Shown: positions 19,870-31,239 of the stretch, piece by piece
Layout: each line of letters begins with the position of its first letter
How positions within the stretch are numbered: the first letter of the stretch is position 1
DNA from: Prorocentrum cordatum
Taxonomy: Eukaryota > Sar > Dinophyceae > Prorocentrales > Prorocentraceae
DNA: 64,000 bases
Direction of reading: 5' to 3'
Assembly: GCA_963575745.1 (NCBI GenBank)
Contig: CAUYUJ010006546.1
Location: forward strand, 130,251-194,250
Notes under the pieces: model-generated
Databases searched by the model: none
What the model was told of the DNA's origin: nothing
What the model saw: only the letters and a program-made list of their open reading frames with translations
Program-made: the position numbers and the translations under genes

Positions 19870-20260
19870 ATTGTGTTCCAATCCGGTTGAGGCATCTTGG
19901 AGGCACGATCGGATCGGTGCTATCTGGACCAATGTTGCACTACAGTGCGCTATTGGAGGTCATGCCGGGCTCTATGTGTGCATTTATATAGCGTAGTTGA
20001 TGTGGGTTTCTGCGGTGCATATTGTTGTTTTGCGATGTTTTGTTTGTTGCCTTTGCGTTGCATTGGACATCTATTATTGTTGGACCCCATGCCTTGGAGC
20101 CTGCTGCAGTTCCTCCGGACTTCTAGACGTTTCGCGTAACCCCACCAGCCCATCCATAAACGATGCCCAGGCGAGTTGCCCCCCTGATCAGGGATGTGGA
20201 GGAGCGTGCAGTGGGATAACGGGCTGGGGAAACCATCATACCCCAAGAGGGGGAGGATGG
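19870..20260. other. Intergenic, no gene seen
   Basis: More AT-rich than the surroundings; no ORF with recognisable domain. Confidence 0.4.
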
Positions 20261-20261
20261 G

Positions 20262-21610
20262 CTAGGAATCGGAGGTGGAGGAGAAGGAGGGGAGGGGGAG
20301 GGGGAACAGGGAGGAGGGAGGAGGAGGAGGAGGAGGAGGAGGAGGATAATGAGGAGGTGGAGGAGGAGGAGGAGGAAGAGGAGCAGGCGGAGGAGGACGA
20401 GGAGGAGGAGGAGGAGGAGGAGGAGAGCGAACATAATGGCCAGAGGCCTCTTGGATGCCTCTCGACGTCTCTTCGAAGGTATCTGGAAAGCTTTTGTAAG
20501 TCCTCTTGGGGGCCTCTTGGGGGCCTCTTGGAGGCCTCTTGGGGCCTCCTGGGCGCCTCTTGGGGCCCTGTTGGGGCACTCTTGGGAGCCTCCGGGGCCA
20601 TCTTGGAGCCATCTTGGAGGAGATCGATCAGAGAAGGGTGGGGTAGTAAACTTGAGCCATTCGGAGGCCTCGGTAGGCCACGCACCAGAAGTGGAAGGGA
20701 GAAACTCCCATCCAGAGACGATGCCCAGGCGAGTTGCCCTGATCATGGAAGTGAGGGGGCATACAGAGGAACAGAGGGCTTCGGAAGCGTTGTGCCTCAA
20801 GCGGGAAGTGGGTGGCGGAGGAATATGAGGATAAGGAGGAAAAAGGAGGAGGAGGAGGAGGAGGAGGAGGAGGAGGAGGAGGAGGAGCGGGAGGAGGATG
20901 AGGAAGAGGAGGAGGACAGGGAAGAGCAGGAGAAAGAGGAGAAGGAGGAGGTGGAGGAAGAGGAGGAGGTGCAGGAGGTGCAGGAGGTACAGGACTTTCA
21001 AGGACCTCTTGGGGCGCCTTGGGGGTCTATTGGCGGGCCCAGGGCAGGCTTTGAGCGTCTTGGGCGCCTCGGGGATCCTCTTGAGGCATCTTGGGGTTTC
21101 TTGGGAGCCTCTTGGAGGCCCCTCGGGCACCTCGTGGGGCCATCCGGGGCGCGCTCTTGGGAGCTTTAGAGGCGCTCTTGGAGCCATCTTGGAAGTCATC
21201 GATCACAAAACGGGGGGACTTCAATTACGGCCTCCCCTTCTGGAGCTCAAATCGCCTCTTGGGGCGCTCTCGGGGTGCTCTCGGACCGTTCGGGCGCTCT
21301 TGGGGCCGTCTTGGAGGCCTCTTGGGCTCCTCTTGGAGTCCTCTTGGACCATCTTGGGAGCCATCCTCAGGTTTCGGAGGGCCATCGGAAGCGAAAAGGC
21401 GAGAAAGTGAAACACATTCATTCCCAGTGGGACTGGGGAGGATTTTGGCCTCTAGCCGGCCTCCAGGGGAGGCTCCGTGGCCTCCTGGAGCCATATTGTT
21501 GCGTTCTTAGGGGCCTCTTGGAGCATCTTGGGAGCCATCTTGGGCTATCTTGAGCCATCTTGGAGAGTGTCTTGGGGTCTCTGAGCTCTTGAAGCCGTGT
21601 TGGGCCATCT
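20262..21610. repeat. Alternating (GGA)n tracts and CCTCTTGG repeats
   Basis: Purine tracts at 20270-20435 and 20835-20985 alternate with degenerate GGCCTCTTGGGG decamers at 20500-20635 and 21000-21600. Each decamer block ends with CATCTTGGA...ATCGATCA (20633, 21196), suggesting a duplicated ~550-bp composite unit. Both halves also share GACGATGCCCAGGCGAGTTG (20160, 20718). Confidence 0.75.
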
Positions 21611-21930
21611 CTGACGCTCCAACCCCTCGTGAACCTCTCCGTCGAAGTCTACGTAGGGGAGGGGGTAAGCGGGAACTGTCAACCTTTCCCCGAAGGGGAA
21701 GAAGGGGGTTGGAAGAGGAGCCTCCCTAGACCACCTACACCCAGAGGGCTTGTGGGATTGATGCTATCGTTCGAGCGTTTCGGCATATCGCCCACACCGC
21801 CCCCCAACAACAGCAACGCTCCCGTGCGATACCTCCTCACAGTTGACTCCGAGAGGCCCTGGCCAGAGAGGGCCCGAGCCTCAGGAGGGGCGCTCTCGCC
21901 TGAGTCTTCTCGCAACTTGGCACCACAGGA

Positions 21931-22235
21931 GGGTCCTTCAGATAAGTGTTGCCGCTACCTGCGGATGTCAGAACGGCCATTTCGCAAGAGACCTCTTCGC
22001 AAGTTAGCACTACAAGGGTGTCCTTCAGAACAAGGTTGCTGCTACTCGCGGATACACAGCCTTTTCGCTGGAGGTTCCATTGCAAATCAATGTAACGGGG
22101 GGGGTCCTTCAGAGCATTCTTGTTGCTACTCGCGGATGCTGGAACGGCCGCTTCGCTTGAGCTTGTTCGCAACTCAGCAGCCCAAAGGAATCCGTCAGAG
22201 CAGTCTTGCTGCTGCCTTCGGAGGCCCCACGGGGG
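21931..22235. repeat. ~86-bp tandem repeat, four units
   Basis: Units begin GTCCTTCAGA near 21933, 22020, 22104 and (diverged) 22190, each followed by GTTGCTGCTACTCGCGGAT and, in three units, CGCAACT/CGCAAGTT. The plus-strand ORF over it is repeat-driven. Confidence 0.85.
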
Positions 22236-22335
22236 CCCAGGACGCTCCTGGGATATTGGCCCTCTCGCCCCCAGGAGGCATCCTCTGTCTTGGGATCTGT
22301 GCTCGGAATGTGGGGATACAGTCGGGGCCCTGAAG

Positions 22336-22476
22336 AAGGAACCCTTTTCGTTGGGGAGGGGCTCGATGTTCCTTCAGTGTTTCACAGCTTGCCTCAGGTT
22401 TTCCTTATGTTTTCGATCGAAAATCGAAGTTTAACTTATGGGACAAAGGGGCCTCGTTCCTTATTTAGGATTCCTT
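22336..22476. mobile_element. 141-bp MITE (AAGGAACCC ends), copy 1
   Basis: Starts AAGGAACCCTT, ends inverted AGGATTCCTT. Homologous along its length to 31729-31869 (same size), sharing TTTCACAGCTTG, CTTATGTTTTCGAT and AATCGAAGTTTAACT. Similarity continues a few bases outside, so exact ends are uncertain. Confidence 0.85.
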
Positions 22477-22648
22477 AGGTCAACGCCCCGACTGTATGTG
22501 TCTGGGGAATTGTCCACGCCGCGCTCTGGCCCTGCGCGCCTGGGTGCTGCTCTGCTCCCCCGGCCGCTCACTGTCGGGTTCTTCGGCGTCTGAGCGTCTG
22601 TTCTCCCTCTCGGTCGTCCCTCCTTCCCTCTTTTCAGGAAGGACTAAA

Positions 22649-22782
22649 ACACACAGACACAATTAATCATCGATTCCATAGAAAACATTGGAAAACACGG
22701 GAAGTGGGGGGGACAACGAAAACCCTGCAAAATATTTGAAAATATGGGGAATCCTTTAATTTGTGTCTATTTATTTGTGTGT
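22649..22782. mobile_element. AT-rich MITE (ACACACAGACAC ends), copy 1
   Basis: Starts ACACACAGACACAATTAATC, ends with inverted TTGTGTCTATTTATTTGTGTGT. Homologous to 48602-48734. AT-rich against a GC-rich background. Confidence 0.8.
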
Positions 22783-22789
22783 CCTGGGG

Positions 22790-23760
22790 CCTCTACACTC
22801 TCGGCCGTCCCTCCTTCCCCCTTTGCTCGCCGGCCAATTCGCCAGTTGGTGCCCCTATCTGGCTTCGTGCTGGAGCGGGGTTCGCCGCCTCGCCGCCGAC
22901 GAACACAAAAAACTGTTTTGGGGAATTGTCTTGGCCCTCCCGCCCCCAGGAGGCCCCAGGCGACGCTCTTGTTGCATTGGGGTTCCCGCCCAGAGGCCCC
23001 AGGAGGCACTTTCCTTGTACCTGGATCTGTTTTCGGGGAGTGCTCTTCTGCCCCCCCCCCCCCGTAGGCTTCTCCCTCCTAGGCGTCGCTCCCGTGGGCT
23101 TCGCTGCCCCTCCCTCGGAGCTCGAACGCTTTTGGTTGCTATGTCTGCTCCTGGCGATAGCCCCTCTGCTACGGCTCGGATTCTCTGTGCGTTTGTTTTC
23201 TCACGTCCGTATATATTATTTGTTTCGACTGTGGCTCGATGTTGTTGTGTGTCTTCCGTCTGTTCCTGTCTACTCCCTGTCGACTGGTGCCCGAGCCTCC
23301 CGAGTGTATCGCAAACGTTCCTATGTACCGCCCTTTTCCCTAGCGTGTTGAATCTTCACCGCTCCCCATACTTGCATTGTGCTTTATGCGTCGTGGGAGC
23401 TGAGAGAAGGACTGTGTTTCGGGAAAGGTGATGGGTCGTCCTCCTTGGGCGGGAGGTGTGGGTGTGGGAATAGCGGCCCACCTCTTTCGCCCAGTGCCTA
23501 GTTCCACCAAGAGGGGGCTGGCATCATGATGGATGCATGAAGCATGCTGGAACAGGGTGCATCAGGGCAAAATGACTGTCACTGTTGTTGTTGTCGTCGT
23601 TCTCGTCCGCGACCCGCCCGCGACACACCCGCACTGCTTTGACGAGAGACTCTGCGCCTGTGGCGGGCTCGCTGTACATCTGTTGCACGCATATGCCTGC
23701 CGCGGGCCTCGTCAGAGCCTCGCAGACTGCCGAGTAACCCGCCGCAGCCTCACGCTTATC
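22790..23760. other. Intergenic, no gene seen
   Basis: Complex sequence with three overlapping plus-strand frames (22744-23431). None has a recognisable motif and all end within 700 bp. Could contain a non-conserved exon, but nothing supports one frame over another. Confidence 0.35.
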
Positions 23761-23916
23761 TTAAGTCGGGCATGCCCCTCTACGGGAGGGGTATTCCAAA
23801 AGAGTCCACAAATAGTATGGGGATTATTGTCCGATTTGTTTGGGGTTCATGTTGAATATGTTTGGGATATTTTAATTGTTCTCCCAACATCCCCCTGTAG
23901 GAGGACATGCCCGACC
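23761..23916. mobile_element. MITE of the TTAAGTCGGG family, copy 1
   Basis: Left end TTAAGTCGGGCATGCCCCTC, right end the inverse CCCCCTGTAGGAGGACATGC followed by CCGACC. About 155 bp; the interior GAATATGTTTGGG also occurs near the left end of the long copy at 50279. No coding capacity. Confidence 0.85.
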
Positions 23917-24002
23917 GAACTCTTATCCATCACCTGCATCTGCGGGCGCAACCACGACGCCGCCATTGTGTCACCAACGCAACCACTCTGCCACCACTTG
24001 AC

Positions 24003-24135
24003 CTTGGCATCGCTCGGACGTGTGCATGTTTCCTTCGGCGAGGACCATCGAGGAGCATCCTTGATCATGTGGCGAAACAGCCGCGCACGAAACCGCAAAA
24101 AAAACACAGGGAATGGACGTCCGAGCGGTGGCCAG
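24003..24135. mobile_element. CTTGGCATCG TIR element with 18-bp flanking direct repeats
   Basis: Left CTTGGCATCGCTCGGACGT, right inverse GACGTCCGAGCGGTGGCCAG. The 18-bp sequence ACTCTGCCACCACTTGAC abuts both ends (23985-24002 and 24136-24153). Five copies in the window. Confidence 0.88.
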
Positions 24136-24317
24136 ACTCTGCCACCACTTGACAGCAGCCATGGAGCACCGCCGGCATCGGCACATGGGCAGCGGCAAGG
24201 GTCATCGCAGCCACGCGAGCACCAAAGTGTTCCAGCCACAGGGCGTCGCCCGCACGGTACAGCCAGCAAGCATGCGACATCGCAGTCATCATGGAATCTT
24301 GCAGTGACCGCCATAGA

Positions 24318-24350
24318 GTTTTCCTCCTCCTCCTCCTCCTCCTCCTCCTC

Positions 24351-24382
<32 letters not shown>

Positions 24383-24512
24383 TCCCCCTCCCCCTCCCCC
24401 TCCCCCTCCTCCTCCTCCTCCTCCTCCTCCTCCTCCTCCTCCTCCCCCTCCTCCTCCTTCTCCTCCTCTCCCTCCTCCTCCTCCTCCTCCTCCTCCTCCT
24501 CCACGTCCTCGC
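24318..24512. repeat. (CTC)n pyrimidine tract
   Basis: Near-perfect CTC/CCC repeats. Adjacent CAC-rich degenerate repeats lie at 24140-24310. Confidence 0.95.
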
Positions 24513-24559
24513 GCGAGAAGCATGGGTGGTCGGGGGACCCCCCTTCGACACAGAGAGAG

Positions 24560-25065
24560 AATAGTATGTGACGCACCATCGGGCGGCATCACTGGACAAG
24601 CACCCATCGGACGCCAGGGTCAGCACCAGAGATCGCAACCACTGGTGCACCACAGGGCGCCAGACGTGATGCACCACCCAAGTGGCGCCATGACAAGAAC
24701 GAGACGTCGTACCCAATTCCGCAAATGTGCCGTACAGCGCCAGCCGGGCAGCACGGTCAATCTAGCTCCGCTGCAGTTGCGAGACACCGCAGCCACGGGT
24801 GCCCCGCAGAGTTTTTTGCCGCAACGCAGCTGGACACCACCCGTAGGGCACACGTGCAGTAACAACAGGCCTCAGACATTACGGAACCACCGGTCGATTG
24901 CCGCAGAACACCGCACGCAGAGAGCACGTTGGGCCAACCGTGGTGCGGGCGCCAGACAGAGAGCACCGCAAATGTGGCTCCAAGGCAGCAGCGGACCACC
25001 GCATCCAGTCAATCCTCGCTGGGCACCCGTCGTGGAGCACCCACAGAGCACGGAGTCAATGGGAA
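24560..25065. repeat. Degenerate CAC/CGCA-rich repeats
   Basis: Same loose motif set as 14.8-16.0 kb (GGCGCCAGACG, GCACCACCC, CACCGCAGCCA). No credible ORF. Confidence 0.5.
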
Positions 25066-25069
25066 GTCT

Positions 25070-26080
25070 ATTCTGAAGCCAGGTAAGAACCCTTCGCGCA
25101 AGCAGTGCTCGGAGAACAGCTACTCATGGAGCGGCGTGTCACAGTGTTTTGCGCATCGTTGTCTTCGTATGCATCTACGTGTATGTTCACGCGGCTCCGC
25201 AGTGCAATGTATTGCAGCGCATTGCTCTGCATAGTATTTGCATGTGTTTGAATATCCTTGAGCTGAATTGCAGTGTATTGATGTGATGTGTTTTGCGTTG
25301 CTCTTGCTTGCAACGCACTTCTTCGCAACAGTTTACACTGCATGTCTTGTCATTGCCGTTTTTCATATCGCGCTGGCTGCTATTGGACTGAAATCGCACT
25401 CATTCCTATCAACTTCATTCCCATTGCAATGCAGACCGTAACATTGGGATGATGGTTGTGGGAGGGAGATCCTGGAGGAAGGTATGAGCATCTCCAGTCG
25501 AACCGGCTTCAGCAACAATTCGCCATGTGTCTTGCGTGTGTGCAAGATGTGTTGCGCGACGTTGGTAAAACCAAACCGATGCGCTAAGGTAGCCTTCGGT
25601 GGGCGGCCCTCACATGGTGGTTTGGGTTGCGGCGGGGTGCAGAGGGGGCACGGCGTGGGCCTGTCGGAGCCATGGCGCGCGCGGGAAGAAGGGGATGTGA
25701 CACGCAGTGGTCCCGTATGGCTGATACGGCAACGGTCTCACCAGGCTGGAGGCTGCGGGAGGTCACTTGTCTTGCCTACGCTCTGAGCGCCCAGCGCCCT
25801 CGACCCGAGGCGGGCGGGAGAAGGGGAGGGGGAGGGAGGGGAGGGATGGAGGAGGGGGAGGGGGAGGGAGGGGAGGGATGGAGGAGGGGGAGGGGGGGGA
25901 GGGGATGGGGGGAGGAGGGGGGGAGCGAGGCGCCGGCCTTGGCAGGTGGACACGCTGATCGAGGAGAACGCGGAGCTGAAGCGCAGGAGCGCCCGCCGTG
26001 TGCCTGGCGTGCTCGGCCTGCGCCGCCCTGCCCCGGGGCGTGCCTGCGGTGCCGCCGGGGCCCGATGCTCGGCGGCGGGC
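25070..26080. other. Gene-poor interval
   Basis: 25190-25330 has loose TGCAGTGTATTG repeats; 25805-25925 is a GGGAGG tract. Remaining GC-rich frames have no recognisable domain. Confidence 0.45.
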
Positions 26081-26082
26081 GC

Positions 26083-26264
26083 GGGGGGGAAATGAGAAGG
26101 GGCGGGACTTCCGAGGCTTCTGAGAAGTTTCTGGACTTCTGAGAGGGCTTCTGAGAAGTTCTGTCTGTATTCGAAATAGGCCAAGGAAACGTCTCAGAAG
26201 CTCCCCGGACTTCTAAGAAGTCCCGCGGCCTTCTGAGAAGGCCTTCTCCTTCTCATTTCCCCCC
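26083..26264. mobile_element. Foldback element with CTTCTGAGAAG palindromes
   Basis: Left GGGGGGGAAATGAGAAGG, right inverse CCTTCTCATTTCCCCCC; the interior is built of CTTCTGAGAAG/CTTCTAAGAAG palindromes, so almost the whole 180 bp can fold. Confidence 0.8.
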
Positions 26265-26286
26265 TGTGCTCGTCGCCTAGATGCGG

Positions 26287-26665
26287 TCGGGGGCGGCAGA
26301 GGGGGGGGTGAGGACTAGGGGGGGGCGGATATCATGTCAGAGCCCCGAATCATCGGGGGTAACTCGGGTCAGGGTTAACTCGGGTCCGTTTTTCGGGAGT
26401 CCGAACCCGACTGAACCCGGACCCGAGTTACCCCGGATAACTCGGGCGTCCAGAGCCCCACATCATCAGGGGTAACTCGGGTCAGGTCTAACTCGGGTTC
26501 CTTTTTCGGGAATCCAAACCAGAGTTACCCCGTACCCGAGTTACCCCGGATACCTCGGGCGCCCAAATCATGGCGTGGGCCATGCTGTTTCCGCAGATTT
26601 CATGGCGCCTCTTCTCACTCCACTGCGTTCCTGGCCGCCCCCCTGGGCCGCGCACATGCCACCAG
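26287..26665. mobile_element. CGGGGGCGGCAG MITE copy 2, interrupted by an insertion
   Basis: 26287-26336 and 26567-26665 together match the left and central part of the MITE at 33318-33510 (CGGGGGCGGCAGAG, then GGCGTGGGCCATG ... TTTCATGGCGCCTCTTC). The right TIR is missing. The two halves are separated by the TAACTCGGG element. Confidence 0.75.
26337..26566. mobile_element. Nested TAACTCGGG foldback insertion, two tandem units
   Basis: Two ~115-bp units, each with GGGGTAACTCGGGT and inverse ACCCGAGTTACCCC around a TTTTTCGGGA centre. ATCATG occurs at 26331-26336 and 26567-26572, a plausible 6-bp target-site duplication inside the host MITE. Confidence 0.82.
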
Positions 26666-26718
26666 TCAGTCAGAAGCCTTGCACCAGACGGTGCGCTAGC
26701 AGAGATGGGAAAAATGCA

Positions 26719-28846
26719 CTACATGTACCAAGATCGCACGGCCGACGCCCAAGCTCGCGCTGCACCGCCCTCCAGGCGGAAGTAATCAGCAAGGCGAGCG
26801 GCGGAGCCGGCCACACGCAAACAGTTGTTCATCACCATGTTGCCCCAATTCTGTCGGGGCCAGCCTCTCTTCCGAGGCCCTGATGGCGATCGTATGTCCA
26901 TGCTGTCAGGTTCAAACACAGACATGCGCACCGGGTCTGTGCTGGGGCGTCTCGCCAGCTTGCCCATGAAGAGCATCTGATGTTTACAGATTTGCTCGCT
27001 CAAAGGCCGCTGCTCCGCTATGCTCAAAACAGTGTTATTCGAAACTCTACTGTAATATGAATGTGGCCCGCGGAAAATCCTCCTTAGACACTGGGCTTGA
27101 AATCCGTCAATTCTCCGGCGTTCGGCCTGATTCAAGCACATAGTAAACAGAGAATATGTTAATTTAGCAACTACGCATGCATTAAACAAATACTGACTTT
27201 ATGGCGGCGGGACAATGCAGCATGCGACCAGATTGCGCTCAGCACGTTGAAATCTTGCCTGGCCGCACCGAGTCTACGGTTAAGCTCTGCGCCGCTCCGG
27301 CCATCTGCTGACAGCAACGCGCCCAAGTATACTAAGCTGCTGGTTTCCTTCACCGCCTCACCCGCGCCATTGACAAGATGAGCTCCGCTGCGAACGCGCA
27401 TCACTTCCACCTTGCGCCAATTCAGGCTCAGTCCATAGTGTCGCCCGCATTCCTCTATGCAGAACATCATATCTTGGATGATGTCCGGACTGGCGTCCAG
27501 CAGGAGAGTGTCGTCAGCGTACACCAATTCCCTGACAAAATGTGGCTGTGGAACATTCGGCATGCGCACCTGGAACATGGAATGGGCGTCTGTCAGCAAC
27601 GTTGTCATTACGATTGTGAACAGACATGGTGATAGTGGACATCCCTGACATATCCCAAATTGCTGGTTCCGCTCCGCCGACAAGGTGCCTGAGTCTGAGA
27701 CGACGAAAGACCGATCATGATAAATTGATTCAACCATGTCAACGAATTTCGAGGGACACCCGAACCTCCGCAGTGAAGTTGCCAGAGCGCTCGGCGATAC
27801 TGAATCAAAGGCCTTTGCCCAGTCCAGAGCGAGTAGCAATGACGAGCCTTGCTTCGTCGCCCACGCGTCCTCGAGGATTCGTCTGGCCAAGAAGATAGCG
27901 TCGCCGGTTCCTCGGCCGGATCTGAAACCAAATTGGGTGCGCCAGATATGATCTTCGGCCCCTGCTTGCTTCAACCTTTCCAACAATATCGTAGCGAACA
28001 CTTTGTATCCTATTGGTAGGAGGCTGATGGGCCTGTAGTTGTCGCAGGCCGACGGGTCGCCCTTCTTGTAAATCATCGTGACCCTGGACTTCCGCCACGC
28101 ATCGGGCACGCAAGTTTGTGACCATACAACGTTGCAAAATCGGGTGACCCAAGAAATTGCGGCCTCCCCATCTTCGGTCACAGCCTTCCAAAACTCCGGC
28201 GGTGTTGATCCAGTCCAGCTGCACGCCCGTTCTTCAGCTTCTGCGCGGCCTCCCGGACTTCTGACTCCATGATGGCGTCAAGCATCACGGGCAGTTCCGG
28301 GTGGATGCTCTCGGTGTTCGGGAGGACCGTGGTCGGACGCACCGCCCACTGGATTTGTCCCAGATGCTCGGCCAGAGTGTCGGCCCGCTTGTCGCTGTCC
28401 ACAAGTTTGCCGGCGCTGTCTCGTAGTCTGCGTGGTTATCGCGTTCGCCCTTTGCGCAGCTTCTGGATCTGCGCCCAATCACTTTCTTTAGTAACATCAT
28501 GGAGCCAATGAGCCGGGTCACGGGCGATTGATGCTCGGATCTGTTTTGCAAGTGTTTTTTCCTCCAGTGCGTCCCCTTGGCGTCTTGACTCCTTTCTCCT
28601 TGCTATCAAATTGAGGGTGCAGCTGCTCGTCCAGGGGCGTCTCGGTCGATGGCGTTCGATTGACACTATGGATTCCTCTGCCCGAGGGAAGCCGTCCACA
28701 AGACGAGACCACGCGATGTTCACGTTTCCCTCGTCTGGCACTGTATCCTCAAACTGCTCCATCGCCTCGCTGAAGCAATGTCCGAAAGAAAGCTTTGCTC
28801 CAGGCTCCAGTAGTGATCCAGTAGTCTCGCACATGCCACCGGCCAT
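26719..28846 (-). pseudogene. LINE (non-LTR retrotransposon) polymerase with intact RT core
   Basis: Longest block 28181-27171: RT with YRPISLLPIGYKVFA, a catalytic LALDWAKAFD (Asp at block residue 120), FGICQGCPLSPCLF (176-188), VYADDTLLLDAS (220-231) and SLVYLGALLSADGRSG. A frameshift near 27180 joins it to 27189-26719, the LINE C-terminus (NACVVAKLTYSLFTMCL ... RKRGWPRQNW). A frameshift near 28220 joins LKNGRAAGLD (28402-28178 frame) to STPPEFWKAVTED. Upstream, 28846-28436 is the connector before the RT domain. No endonuclease domain seen; the 5' end meets a MITE fragment at 28826-28905. A different lineage from the 11.7-kb copy. Confidence 0.92.
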
Positions 28847-28905
28847 GATTTTTCTGCCCCCCCCCTCTTTGGCGCCCCCCTCTTGGCCGCCCCCGAGTGT
28901 GCGGT
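28826..28905. mobile_element. CGGGGGCGGCAG MITE, right-end fragment
   Basis: CGCACATGCCACCGGCCATG then C-runs and CCCCTCTTGGCCGCCCCCGA match the right third of 33318-33510. Confidence 0.7.
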
Positions 28906-28967
28906 TGGATACGGAGTGATCATGTTAGGTGCTCGTGTTGGGGACCTTGGCCCACCTAGCGGATATG

Positions 28968-29098
28968 TTCGACTCAGGTTCGATTCCAGTACGATTCAGG
29001 TTCGACCCAGAGTCGACTCAGGTTTGACATAGGTTCGACACAGGTTCGACTCAGGTTCGACACAGGTTTGACTCAGGTTCGACGCAGCTTCGACGCAC
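28968..29098. repeat. 11-bp tandem repeat AGGTTCGACAC
   Basis: About twelve units, AGGTTCGACTC/AGGTTCGACAC/AGGTTTGACTC. Confidence 0.9.
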
Positions 29099-29099
29099 G

Positions 29100-29765
29100 A
29101 GTGGAGCGAATGGCTCCAGGAAGGCTCCCAGAATGAGCATATTAGAGTGCTTATGTTTTGCCATGCTGATGTTGAAGCTGTGTCCAGATTTGTGTTGCTC
29201 TTTCCCGATCCGTCCATCCAGCGTTTCCCATTCTTTGCAACGCTGCGCGCAGGGTCGAGGGTCTCGAGCACGAGAACCAGGAGCGCCCACCACGCCACCA
29301 TGCCAGGGTGCTGCGGTGTCTGTACCGAGTTGTATCTGCCCACCATGCCTCCTCCGAGTTCGTCATGCGCGCGGGCTACAATATCAAACGATATGATCGG
29401 CTAAGTCGTCTGGATTGCCCGTCCTTGACAAACGCACGCCTGTAGTAATAAACAATGTTTTTGAACGAGGGGCGAAGAATAGGAAAACATCGGAGGAGGG
29501 AGCATTTCCAAGGACATCAGCAGACGATCTACATTATTTTCAAACCTTGCAGGTGGTTGTCTCTCAGTCTGAATCGGGGTCTTCGGTTGAAGCGTAGGTT
29601 TCCAGTTGCAGGTAATACAACCTGGTACTAAGCCGCACGCGGCCAATTTGTTCCGACACATATGAGCTTCGGTGAGACGACGCAAGGTCAGCAGCGTAAT
29701 TAGTAAATCTTTGTGATAGCGAGTCATAGTGTGAAGGCTTTACGGCCAATGCCGCCGACCTTGAG
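29100..29765. other. Intergenic, no supported gene
   Basis: A minus-strand frame 29727-29401 (MTRYHKDLLITLLTLRRLTE ...) has protein-like composition but no recognisable motif. Possibly LINE-derived or an isolated exon; not called. Confidence 0.35.
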
Positions 29766-29767
29766 GG

Positions 29768-29965
<198 letters not shown>

Positions 29966-30009
29966 GCGGTGGCCTCTGCGGCGGCGACGCTAACGTGGGC
30001 CAGAGTCCT

Positions 30010-30560
30010 CAGGGATGCTTCTTGGGGTCTTTTCGGAAGGCTCTGGGGGGCCTCTGGGGAGGAATTGGTGGGCCTCTTAGGATTCTCCTGTGGGCCTCTT
30101 GGGAGCCTCTTGGGGGGCCTCTTCGGGCTTCCTGGGGACTTGGGGCCTCATGGGGGCCTCTCGGGGCCGAGCGCTCGTAATATCCGTTCGGGACCCCGTC
30201 TGAGCACGCTCTTGGAGCCGTCTTGGGGGCATCTGGGGCCGCCTCGGAGGCTTTTGGGGTTGTTTCTTTGTCCTCTTGGGCAGTCTCGGGGCCCTCTTGG
30301 AGGCCTCTTGGACCATCTTGGGGCGATCTTGGGGGCCTCTTCGGCCGTCTTGGAGCGGCGGGAAGCGGTGAAGGCGAGAACACCCAAATCTTTCAAACAC
30401 GATCGGAAAGTCAATGCAATTTGCTTCTTGGGCCCTCTCGGGATTGCTCTTGGAGGCCTGTTGGAGCGTCTTGGATGTTTCCTTGGCAGCCTGGAGGGCG
30501 TGAAAGCCTTTGGGACCGATCGCTTGGCGATTGGGGGCCATTTGGGACCATCTCGGGGAC
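30010..30560. repeat. Degenerate CCTCTTGG repeat
   Basis: Dense GGCCTCTTGGGG decamers to 30150, then a second block 30200-30350, as at 20.5-21.6 kb, including GTCTTGGAGCGGCGGGAAGC next to it. Confidence 0.8.
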
Positions 30561-31005
30561 CTTTTGGGCCACTCTTTGCCTGTGTTGGTGCTTTGCGGCC
30601 CCAGGACCCCATGGGGGGGGTGCGAGTCTGTCCCGGGACCCCTCCCCGGGAGATGCGCATCTGACCCAGGACATCCCCGGGGACAACCCCCCCACCAACA
30701 ACGGGGGAGGGATCAGAGGGAAGGGGCTTCCCTTCGATTCGATTACGACGTTGCTACTTGTTTCTCTTGCTGAGACATACTTGCGGAGGAGGCTGCAGGG
30801 AAAAGTGGACGACGGATACGACGACTGACGGAGACGACGTTTCGAACGGATAGACCCCTCGCACACGCCGACAGGGCTGGCGGATTTTGGCATCGTAACG
30901 TTCTGGCCACCGATGTGTCCGATCTTCCAGATGCGTGCGTTTGTCTGTCGAGGGTCGCAGATTCAATCACGGCGGGCGCGACCGGAAGCATGACATATAG
31001 TCGCG
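30561..31005. other. Intergenic, no gene seen
   Basis: Complex sequence; frames lack recognisable motifs. Confidence 0.4.
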
Positions 31006-31010
31006 CAAGT

Positions 31011-31238
31011 TCAGACCATTTTGTGGCCTCGTGTTCTGCAGTGCAGCATCCGTGATTTTAGGCGCCCATCCAGCTCGTAATCTATAGACTGGACTGTCAG
31101 ACGCCTCGCGCTCAGCCCTTTCTGTTTCAGCCAGCAACTCAGCTCCAGCGCCGATTGTTGTTGTGACCTATGCAAGCCCACGTCAGCAGCAATTATCAGA
31201 CTCCGCATTTCTTGGATCACTAGTTTGAAGATCCGCAC
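31011..31238 (-). CDS. Possible GxHRS-domain exon (RapZ C-terminal-like)
   Basis: 75-codon frame beginning at a GTG, bounded upstream by a stop, so if real it is an internal exon rather than a whole gene. It reads RSLIIAADVGLHRSQQQSAL, then ELSCWLKQKGLSARRL: a hydrophobic strand, GLHRS loop and helix. That arrangement resembles RapZ-C-like ATP/nucleotide-loop domains that, from memory, are common in dinoflagellate proteins. Residues 57-71 (LKSRMLHCRTRGHKM) continue the fold only weakly. No neighbouring exon identified; it may be a chance resemblance. Confidence 0.25.
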   Translation of the reverse strand: MRIFKLVIQEMRSLIIAADVGLHRSQQQSALELSCWLKQKGLSARRLTVQSIDYELDGRLKSRMLHCRTRGHKMV

Positions 31239-31239
31239 T

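Noticed and set aside
28977-28987. GGTTCGATTCC, a perfect tRNA B-box
   Set aside because: Flanking bases do not form a T-stem, no A-box or acceptor stem is found, and it is a unit of an 11-bp tandem repeat.
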